Assembly (NCBI GenBank): GCA_023105745.1 | Contig: JALGQZ010000017.1 | Span: forward strand, 1,274,001-1,338,000 | Origin: Austropuccinia psidii | Taxonomy: Eukaryota; Basidiomycota; Pucciniomycetes; Pucciniales; Sphaerophragmiaceae | Direction: 5' to 3' | Length of the DNA: 64,000 bases | Shown here: piece by piece, positions 54,894 to 64,000 of the stretch | Position numbering within the stretch: position 1 is the first letter of the stretch | How the letters are laid out: each line of letters begins with the position of its first letter | Notes under the pieces: model-generated | What the model was told of the DNA's origin: nothing | The model's input: only the letters and a program-made list of their open reading frames with translations | Database searches by the model: none | Position numbers and translations under genes: made by a program

Positions 54894-57788
54894 CCATGCT
54901 TAGGAGACCTCCTTATCCAACAAGCCTGGAAACCAGAAAAGAAATTGAGAAACATATCAATGAACTCCTGGATATGGATGTCATCAGGAAGATTGGACCT
55001 AAGGAAATAGTTGAAATCACCACCCCTGTCCTAATCATCTGGCATGATGGCAAGTCTAGACTGTGTGGAGATTTCAGAGCTCTAAATAGCTACACAAAAG
55101 CAGACAGGTACCCTATACCGAGGATACCTCATGCCTTGGATAAACGGGCAAAAGACAAATACATAACCAAAATGAATTGTATGAAAAGCTTTGACCAAAA
55201 TGAAGTTAAACCAAACTCCATGAAATTACTCAGAATAATATGCCATATGGGCATATATGAGTATACCAGGATGCCATTTGGCATCAAAAATGCACCAGCC
55301 CATTTCCAAAGGATGATGGACACAATATCTCAAGAAGAAATACTGGAAGGCTGGATGGTGGTATATATTGATGATATCATTATATACTCAGAGACATGGG
55401 AAGACCATTTGCAATACATAGACAGAGTACTAAGTAAATGCACACCCATAAATCTGAAAATTTCACTTAAAAAGTGCAATTTTGGCCAACAAGAGTTAGT
55501 GGCTCTAGGACATAAAGTCTCAGGTCTTAGTCTGGCAATTGACCAAAATAAAGTAGCAGCAGTACTGCAAAAACCAGTACGAAAGAGAATCAAAGAGATG
55601 CAATCTTTCCTTGGGTTTGCTAGCTACTATAGAAACCACATCAAAAACTTTGCACACATAACTGGTAGTTTATACAACTTATGTTCAAAAGATGTAGTTT
55701 TTGAAATAACCAAGGCAAGGAGGGATGCATATGAGAAGATCAAATATGAACTCACAAATGCACCTGTTCTCATCTCACCTGACTTTGAACTACCATTCAA
55801 GTTATATATAGATGCAGCATGCAGTCAAGGCCTAGGAGCAGCCCTTCACCAAAGACAAATTGTGGATGGTGAACCAAGAGAAGGAGTAATTTGCTACATC
55901 TCAAGGCAGCTGAAAGATTCAGAAGCCAGGTATAGGGCCACCCAGATTGAGTGTCTATGTCTAGTCTGGGCTCTAGAAAAACTCCATTATTACCTGGAGG
56001 GTGCAGTCTTTGAAGTCTACACAGACTGCACAGCCTTGAAGTCTTGACTGAACATGAAGACTACAAATAGACACATGCTGAGATGGCAAATAGCCATCCA
56101 GGAGTATAGAGGGAACATGATCATCTTATACAAAGAAGGGAAAAGTAATACCAATGCAGGCGGCCTTAGCAGATGGACACTGGATAATGTCAAGAGCAAT
56201 CCAGCTGATGACCCTGAAGTTGCAGCCAAAATCCCTATCCATTTCATGGAAATAGATAGGAGGAAGAACTTCAGATTTTCTGAATGGGAACCAGAAAGTG
56301 GTACCCCTGACAGTGGAAACACTGATTAAGAGGGGACAGAAACTCCCATATTGGGAATAAGTTCCTCTAAACTGCACACTGAATTTTTTAGTGCAGTACT
56401 GAAGTCTTATGCCAAACACAAAGAGTGTGGCATACTACTACAACTCCTTCAACAAAAGTACAGAAGTCCAGAACTGGACTTCCAGCTGGAAGAACCCTGG
56501 TTGAGGGCCTATAAGCATAACAAGTTCTTCCTTATAGATTACTTGCTCTACCACAGAGAGAAACACACAAGTGCACTTACAGTGGTAGAAAGAGACTACA
56601 TCTCTCTGATCCTGCAAGAGTGCCATGACTGCCCCTATATGGGACACATGAGTGAAGACAGGACCAAGGAGAGGGTAGCAAGCACAGCTTGGTGGCCCAA
56701 GTGGGAACAAGAGTCGGGAGAATACATCAACACTTGTGAAAGATGCCAAAAGGAAAATAGGAAACATGGGAAGAAGTATGGGTTACTTCAACATACAGAA
56801 GAACCCAAACACCCATGGGAAACCATTAATATGGACTGGGTTACAGGACTTGTCTCAGGAGGCAAAGAAAACTACAATGCCTGCTTGATCATAGTTGATA
56901 GGTTCAGCAAGAGCATGAGGTGTCTACCATTCCACAAAGAGGACACAGCCATGGATACTGCCCTGTTATTTTGGTGGCACCAACCTTTCCTTTTCCACAG
57001 CTTACCATCCCCAAACAGATGGCCTAGCTGAGAGGATGATCCAGACTATGAAAGACATCCTTAGAAGGTTCTGTGCCTATGGCATGGAATACAAGGACCA
57101 TGAAGGATACACCCATGACTGGGTTACCCTTCTAGCAGCTGTCCAACTGGCTTATAATACAAGTCAGCAATCTACCACAGGAAAAACACCTGCAGTGGTA
57201 GAGAAATGGTGGAATCCCCTGTTGCCTGTGGATCACTTAAAGAAGAATCTTCTGACCATCCTAGCTGAGGCAAAAGAATATAATAAACAGAGGTGGGACA
57301 AGACACACATGGTACCTGACTTTAAGGAAGGGGACCAGGTGCTAGTGTCTACACTGAACTTTAATAATCTTAAAGGACCCAAGAAGATAAGGGACTTATT
57401 TGTAGGGCCTTTCACTATCATTAGGTTGATAGGAAAGAATGCAGTGGAAGTCAAACTTACAGAGGAATTTTCCAGGAAGCACCCAGTGTACCCAGTAAGT
57501 TTGGTCAAAGCATACTTCCAAACAGAGGAGGATAAATTCCCCTCCAGGAAGAAGAACCCCACACCACCTGATATAGTGGAAGTGGAAGACTCCCCAGGAC
57601 CTGTGAGTAAGATAATCAGGGCCAGGAAGATCAGACTTAATGGAAAGGATCAAAGACAATACTTAGTCAGATTCAAGCACCAAACAGCTGATAAAGACAA
57701 ATGGTTGGCAGAAGATGCCATACCAGATGGGAACCTTCATCTAAGGAGATCCAGGGTCTCTAGGAGGACTGAACAGTCTCATCAATGA
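54894..57788 (+). pseudogene. Element C reverse transcriptase, RNase H and integrase (broken)
   Basis: This is the 3' part of the C pol frame, continuing from 33908 once D is removed. RT has [17 protein letters not shown] and VVYIDDIIIYSE (YIDD). RNase H has LYIDAACSQGLGAAL. The integrase zinc domain has [10 protein letters not shown] and CERCQKENR, and the core keeps MDWVTGL and [16 protein letters not shown] sequence. In-frame stops lie at 56045 (TGA) and 56327 (TAA). Near 56970 an internal deletion with frame change removes about 33 residues compared with B, including the second catalytic Asp of integrase. A further gap of about 20-25 residues lies near 57260. The C-terminal domain (FKEGDQVLVSTLNF, KHPVYPVSLVKAY) and a chromodomain-like tail (YLVRFKHQTADKDKWLAED) are kept. 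The copy cannot move by itself. Confidence 0.9.
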
Positions 57789-57800
57789 TGAGCCTTTTTT

Positions 57801-57812
57801 AGAGGAAGGGTA
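57801..57812 (+). other. Polypurine tract of element C
   Basis: AGAGGAAGGGTA lies directly before the probable 3' LTR start TGTCAGCCTGTGAC at 57813. Confidence 0.7.
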
Positions 57813-59235
57813 TGTCAGCCTGTGACTCAAAACCAGAGCACAAGCATGACAGCCAAAATACCATAAACCAATGATATAGCCAAGATACCACCAAAACATG
57901 GAGCTGAGCCAAATCATCTCAAAGGGTATCAAAGGAAAGTGGAAACTCACCTCTTTCTGAAAATATAAGTCCCATTACCATAGGACAAGAAATAACAAAG
58001 TTATTCCTGCTCAAAGTTATTGCTGAGCATAAAGATTAATTTTAACCTCTCATCTAAAGTCTATAAGGACAGGCTTAACCCCATCAAATGGGTACTCTAA
58101 TGAAGCTCTAAGCCAGGGCTGTCCAATGGTACCAGCCAAACTGAACTAGCAACAATATTACCAGAGTTATAGTTAATTTCAGTCCAAGTAAGGGTGAACA
58201 AAACATTCAACTCTCATCTAGCTTCCACAGTTTTAGTGTGAGATACTTGAAGTGGGGTCTTTTTGGAAAGAGCTCAATCAGGGCTATCTGATGGTGTCAT
58301 CCACTTCCCTATATCTTACCTACAGCAGAAGGTATGGGGCAAACAAGCTCAATACAGCTTTTTGCCTAAAACATGCATATGTACAAAAATCTTGTACATG
58401 GCATAACTTTGCCATATTTAATGATAACCATATCAATTAAGGTACCATTGTGTAGAACACATACAGGGCTACACACTGTTTCATTTTTAAGATTAATATC
58501 TCAAGAACCGACAAAGTTGTAGCTGTTTTAAGGTCAAAATCCCACATTCTGACCAATACATCCTTACCATGGGATAATATCCCATAACCCTGAATATGAG
58601 GTGTCAAATAGATGAAGAAGCTTGTTTTTACTTCAATACCTCATATGCCAGTCAATACTGGGGTCCCATACAGCTTCTGTACAGCATTCTACACATCATA
58701 CACGTCAGAATCAGGCTGTGAGGTCCCCAGATAAAAATTTTCACCCTGTATTGGTGAAAACTGCCCAGATGTGGTTTCAAAACTACATCTGAGCCCAATA
58801 CAGATTATACAGGCTGTTTGCAAACCACAAGCCAGTATTAGAGAGTGCAAAAATCTTCACTTCCTCTATGTGGAAAGGTCTAGCACCCTTTCCACCCCAT
58901 TTCAGGATAAAAAGGAGGCTTTTCACAGCCAGAATTGTCTCATCATCCTGCTCTTGAATATCCTACATAGTAAACTGTCAAAAACAGCTTTACTCTTGGG
59001 TAATAATCAGGGTATAATTCTAATTTTAATTATTGTAGTTCTTATTATAGTAATCTAACTGGTAAGACTGCACCCAGGGTTCTCAATAGCACTCACCACC
59101 ACTATTTCTCAATAGTAGAACCCTGTTATTATATTATAAACCATTATATTATATTAAAACTCTTATTTTAAAGTTATTTCTATGTGTCACAGTCATAGTT
59201 CTAGCTGTAAATAGCCTAATTACTGCTTCAACATA
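57813..59235 (+). repeat. 3' LTR of element C (end approximate)
   Basis: It starts TGTCAGCC after the polypurine tract. A TATA-like GGATAAAAAGGAGG is near 58905. The end is set at CTTCAACA near 59235 because sequence of a different, - strand LTR follows, but I have no second copy in the window for comparison. An open frame at 58771-59058 is not supported as a gene. Confidence 0.55.
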
Positions 59236-60618
59236 GACTCCAGCTGACAACTTCAAGATTGGTGATTGTAATGAAGATTATTTTTGGTCTTTAATAATAT
59301 AATGAATTTATATCTAAAGAATCAAGAAATTACCTTTCAATTTAATTTTTTAATGTTTTTGATGTGTCTGAGGGGGAAATAGAGTAAAGAGAGCTCTATT
59401 TATAGTGAAATCCTCCCTCCTAGAGCCCAAAAGGCTTCTAGTAGATGTGTAATGATGTAATCCACTTGAGGCAATCAGTATTTCAAGGCTTGGTGATGAT
59501 CACATCATAATTAAACCATCCTATCTCATTATTATGACATTATTTAGAGTTATCACTATAGCTCTGAGTTTGAAGAAATCATAGGCTTGGAAGAAGCTTA
59601 AGCTTTGTGAATTTTATTAGTATTAATCATAATAGAATAGTATTCACGAATTTTATCACTTATATAACTGTTAAACTTAAAATAAGATTACAGTGAATGA
59701 TCATAAATGATCAATTGGAAGCTTGAACTTTGATAATTAATAGTTTTTAAGTTAAAAATGCTAAAGCCAATTAGAGAGTGGATCCTGATAGCTTAAATTG
59801 CTATAATTAAACTTCTAAGAGAATTCCATTACATAATAAAACCCCTATTTTTGATGATTTTTCTTGTAACTCATTTTTTCTGTTGAGATTGACTATTTTA
59901 AACTTCAAAACATGATTTCAAGAGGTTGTACCTTGAATATAATGAAATAAAGTACATCATGCTTCACATATGAGCTATTGGAGCCTGAATATCTACCTCT
60001 TTTCAATTTTGAGCTGCTTTCACAACAGCGTGGTCAACAGCTATAGCAATTTTATTCAATAAACCTTTATACGTTATAACCTTGTTTATAGCTTGTCTAA
60101 TGAAGCTTATATATTTATTCCTAAATTAATTATGTGGTAGCTTTATTTTTGGCTTAACTCTCTGTCATGTGTATTTTAAGAGATATGAGCTAAAACCCAT
60201 GAATATATGCATTAACCATAAAAGTGCATACATTCAGGTTATTTCCTTGAATATTGACTTTACAAATATGACATAAAAATTTCATATGTGTATTATTTCA
60301 TGGGAAATCCAATGTTCCAATTTATTTCACATGTTTCTTCATTGGGCTCTGAGACGAATTATAATTTATGTCTTTTTCATGGTATTTTTACTTATTATTC
60401 AATAATTATTGACTTTACAGATATGCCATAAAAATGATATATGTGTATTTTATCATGAATAATATGATGGTGTGATTAATTTCATATGTTTACTTATTAT
60501 ATTATAAGGTAATGTAAATCTTATGCCTATTTATGGCATTTTCACTTTTTTTGAGATAATTATTGTAAAGTTTTCTTGTGACCTTTTTGTATATGTCGTC
60601 ATATCTCAAAGGTTCACA
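59236..60618 (-). repeat. LTR of element E (left end approximate)
   Basis: On the - strand it begins TGTGAACCTTTGAGATATG at 60618, similar to the start of LTR-B, right after a purine tract. A - strand TATA box (CTATAAATAGAGC) lies near 59396-59407. The far end cannot be fixed without a second copy. Confidence 0.55.
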
Positions 60619-60636
60619 TTCCCTACCACCAAAAAA
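60619..60636 (-). other. Polypurine tract of element E
   Basis: On the - strand TTTTTTGGTGGTAGGGAA directly precedes the LTR, in the same place and style as the tract of element B. Confidence 0.55.
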
Positions 60637-60843
60637 GATTGTACCACAATCCGATATGTGTAATTAGGGTATCATCCACTGTCCTACCTCTTCAATAGAC
60701 TTTGTTAGTCTTGAAGCTCAATAATGCTTGATTTTCCTATTCTTTAGGGTTTCTTTCATTTCTGAACCTTCTTAGTAGTTTATCAGAATGAGTTATATCT
60801 TTCTAAAGTAGTCATTCTTCTCCTTGAGTTGGGTTTCTATACC

Positions 60844-62125
60844 TCACAAGGTATTCTCTTTGTTTCTTTTTCTAGTTATATTTTCTTTAAGGATTTTTAA
60901 AATCTCCCTTTCTTCTCCTTCTTTTAAAGGGGGGATTTCAATTCTTTGTTTATTTATTAGGGGAAATAACTCTTTGTCACTTGAGCTGTAAGGCTCAATC
61001 AGGCTTACAGGGAAAGTTGGTTTCTCATTAATTAATTCACCTGTGAGTTCTGGCTGCACAGAATAAAGGCCATGTAGTGTCTTTCTCATGAATGGTCCTG
61101 CAAAGGAATCTTCCAATTTCTTTGGGACTTTGATATTAGTCAAATTCAAAGTTGATACTAAGACCAAGTGACCTCCTTTAAAGTTAGGTGGTTTATGAAT
61201 TTTATCCCATCTTTCTTTTGAATACTTGAAAGAATCTTGCATACATCTGTTTTCATGATTTCTTGCCTTGTCAAGCATCATTTTGAAGCTAATTGCTGTT
61301 GGATGTCTATCCACTAAGTCCTTTTAAAGATTGCCATATGGAAGTCTTGGATTCCCTCCTTTTGCCAACATTACTGGTGTTTTACCAGTTGAAGAATGGA
61401 TTGATTTTTCATATTCCAGCTCAAGAGCTGGTATTAAAGCTAACCAATCATGGGTAAAGCCATCAGAGTCCTTGTACTCTAGGCCATAAGCACCGAATCT
61501 TCTTATCATATCTTCTAAGGTTTGTATCAGTCTTTCTGCTAGACCATCAGTTTGAGGGTGGTAGGATGTTGAGAATGATAACTTTGTTCCAAACATGTTA
61601 TGGAGGTTTGTCCATAATGCTGAGGTAAATTTTGGGTTTCTGTCACTTATGAAATTTTGGAATAGTCTTGTATGGCTAATAGATTTATTCCATATCATTA
61701 TGAATGTGTCCATAGCTGTGCCATCTTTGTGACATGGTAAGAAAATTGGAGTTTTTCTGTACCTGTCAACTGATACTAGGCCTGCATTATATTTTCTGTC
61801 TCCTCCTGGAGGTAATGCTGTTACCTAGTCCATGTGAACTATTTCCCATGGAGATTTTGGCTCTTGGATTTGGATCATCATTCCAAATTTCTTGCTTGTG
61901 GCTCTGTTTCATTTTTGACATCTGTCACAGGTTTGGAAATATCCTGAAACATCTTTTCTCCAATTTGGCCACCAAGAGAAGGGTTTTAACCTTTCTAGTG
62001 TCCTGTCTTCTGTGAGATGTCAAGATGAAAAACTATCATGACATTCATGTAATATAGTGTTTATCATATTTCTATCTATTAAAGCCATAGCACATGAATT
62101 TTTAGGCCTATGATAGAGGATTCCT
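60844..62125 (-). pseudogene. Element E integrase fragment (broken)
   Basis: Read from about 62125 down: the zinc domain (ECHDS, TCDRCQK), then the core with FISDRNPKFTS and [12 protein letters not shown], and the C-terminal domain (AGPFMRKTLHG, KPTFPVSLIEPY), ending at 60844. Stops occur in the zinc domain and near the first catalytic Asp (about 61830 and 61910), and at 61324. It is most similar to element B. The gene is cut at about 62125, where a gag fragment in the opposite direction begins; RT and RNase H are missing. Confidence 0.8.
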
Positions 62126-62129
62126 CAAT

Positions 62130-63448
62130 TACAAGAATGGCCAACATACACAGGAGAAGGTGAATATGACCATATGTCATTTATCAAGACCATTGGCATG
62201 CTACAAGATTATGACATGCCAGATGAATTAATTACTGCAAGATTACATTAATTGTTCAAAAAATCTGCAAAAATATGGTATTATGGCATAAGACAAACAA
62301 GTGGCAAAAACACCTGGTCTTGGTGCAAACAAGAAATAATCACCAAGTGGGCTAATGATGCCTGGAGGTACAAGATAGAGAATGCATTTGGAAATTCTCT
62401 CTTTGACCCAGACAAAGACAAACCTTTAACTTGGTTCTTAAAACGAGTTGAAAGACTAAATGCACTGTACCCAGAAATGTCAAAAAAGATGGTGCACATG
62501 AAAATACTTAAGAAATGTGGAGGAGAGGTAGAACATGCCCTAGGAAGCAGGGTTATAGAACCATGCTTCACAGAAGAGTATATCAATGCACTAGTGGACA
62601 TAGTGACAAGAACAAAAATTGGCAGAACTTGGAAGAAATTGGACATTAAAAGTCCAAATAAGCCATTTATCAAAAAAGAAAAATAAAAGAAAGCTTTCAA
62701 GCCCAATATCTTCAACAATAATGAGCAAAGAAAATTCCATAAATGTGGAGGTATTGGACACTTAGCCAATAACTGCCTCAAAAAGGTAAAGATTAATGAA
62801 ATTGTGGAAACAGAGAGCCACAATGACAAAGAGGAGGAATTTGACTCTGAAAAAGAAAAGGAAGAGTCATAAAGTTCTGAAAGTGATGAAATTAATATAA
62901 TTAATGCACAAATTAATAATATTGATATAATTTATGAAGTACTAGATGTTAACTCAAACTTACCACCAGTTGGAACATCTGACACAAACCTGACAAATGT
63001 ACAAGATGCCAAAATGTACAGAACCAAACCTGAAAAAGGGATGGGATATACAGCTGGAAAATCAAGTATAAGTATTGTTATGGTTGATAACCAAGAAGGA
63101 AAAGGGAACTTGGATACTGGAGCATATTGTACCTGTGCTGGTAAAAGTTATTTAAAAACCATTGTTCTAGATTGGCAAGAAAAACGTATACCAATACAAG
63201 GTGTCAAATTTAGTAGTGCAAGTGAGAGCATGAAGCCCCTTGGAATAATTGATTTAACACTAATTTTTCCTCACCCCTCACAATGTGTCAGAATTAAAGT
63301 AGAGTTTGTAGTAATGGACAACTGTACTAGTAATCACTTCATACTTGGAAATGACTACTTGTCAATTTATGGTATAGATATCTCTAACCAAAAAGATAGA
63401 TATTTTACCATAAGGGACAACAAGACAAATGTTTGGCTTCTTAAATAA
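62130..63448 (+). pseudogene. Gag-protease fragment of a B-like gypsy element (broken)
   Basis: It starts abruptly within capsid ([16 protein letters not shown]) and runs through a capsid region (62252-62686), a damaged zinc knuckle (FHKCGGIGHLANNC, with its first Cys replaced), an acidic linker with a TAA near 62870, and a protease (63014-63448) with an intact NLDTGAYCTCAG motif. It matches gag and protease of element B in order and sequence style. It ends 16 bases before a B-family LTR. It meets the element E integrase head to head at about 62125. Confidence 0.8.
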
Positions 63449-63464
63449 CAAAAAACAAACTACA

Positions 63465-64000
63465 TGTGAGCCTTAGAGGTAATTTCATATACCCAAAAGA
63501 CCACAAATATAAAAAAAATAACATATTAATATAAATAAAATAAGTTTATTTATATTATTAAAATAAAAATCAAAATATAAATATAAAATTATATTAAAAA
63601 TGAAATATTAATTACAATTTAACAATAAAAATACATTAAATTTTGTAAGTATAAAATTACATTTATACTTGAAAAAATTAAGTAAAAATGAAATTTTAAC
63701 CAAATTGTGAAAAAATAAATAAATTTGGAAAAATGTTAAATAAAAATTATTATAACTTTTTATCCAAGAAATAAATACATAAAAATTATTTCACCATTGG
63801 ATTCCCCATAAAAAATCAGGTGGGGTCACCTCTGAGTGAAATTCTTGTAACTCAACTCTAACTAAGCTTAAATTAAGTTTTTAGCATTTTCAATACAAAA
63901 GTTGAAAATCCTCAAAACCTTAATTTAATTCACACCACATGTGGTGTTAACCATCAATTTTTGTGTTAAAATTGAGGTGTTGTGTTTAGTTTAGAAGTTA
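63465..64000 (+). repeat. B-family LTR, cut by the window end
   Basis: It starts TGTGAGCCTTAGAGG and follows the first 536 bases of LTR-B with scattered differences and small indels, more than between the two LTRs of B. The rest lies outside the window, so whether it is a full element or a solo LTR is unknown. Confidence 0.9.

Noticed and set aside
1..64000. tRNA, rRNA or CRISPR features
   Set aside because: No cloverleaf with matching arms, no rRNA-like conserved stretch and no spacer-repeat array was seen; the repeats present are explained by transposons and tandem arrays.

Overview
The window looks like one stretch of a repeat-rich, AT-rich basidiomycete genome, most likely a rust fungus (Pucciniales) with a very large transposon load. 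The reasons are short GT-AG introns, Tet-like 2OG-Fe(II) oxygenase and SNF2 genes of the type seen in basidiomycete transposons, and Ty3/gypsy proteins that resemble those I associate with rusts such as Austropuccinia. The species call is inference. I see no ordinary housekeeping gene, rRNA, tRNA or CRISPR array.

The layout is a set of nested insertions. The oldest layer is element C, a decayed Ty3/gypsy element on the + strand. Its gag is at about 377-2827, its protease at 33272-33908, its RT/RNase H/integrase at 54894-57788, and its 3' LTR starts at 57813. Two elements split it. Element A (2828-33271, - strand) is an unusually large gypsy element, about 20.3 kb without its own insertion. 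It has 2031-bp LTRs, a gag-protease gene, two accessory ORFs, a 7-kb spacer full of hairpin repeats, and a pol frame with three stops. Element B (21293-31394, + strand) lies inside one LTR of A. It has 1841-bp near-identical LTRs and a perfect 5-bp target duplication (GAGCT).

Element D (33909-54893) is a 21-kb DNA element inside C between protease and RT. It has 46-bp terminal inverted repeats and a 3-bp CCA duplication; removing it restores the RT reading frame exactly. It carries a TET/JBP-type dioxygenase (41027-42405), an SNF2-type helicase (47415-49807), a cysteine-cluster protein (43753-44726, -), and three unrecognised genes. It also has two GC-rich tandem arrays and four copies of a conserved palindrome. 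No transposase is recognisable. A solo LTR (34176-36404) of a family related to A has inserted into D.

The right end (59236-64000) holds remnants of further gypsy elements: a - strand integrase with its LTR (E), a head-to-head + strand gag-protease fragment, and the start of another B-family LTR cut by the window edge.

As a system, D is the most interesting part. It looks like a mobile cargo cassette that pairs a DNA-modifying oxygenase with a chromatin remodeller. Several of its genes carry in-frame TGA codons, so this copy is probably decaying.
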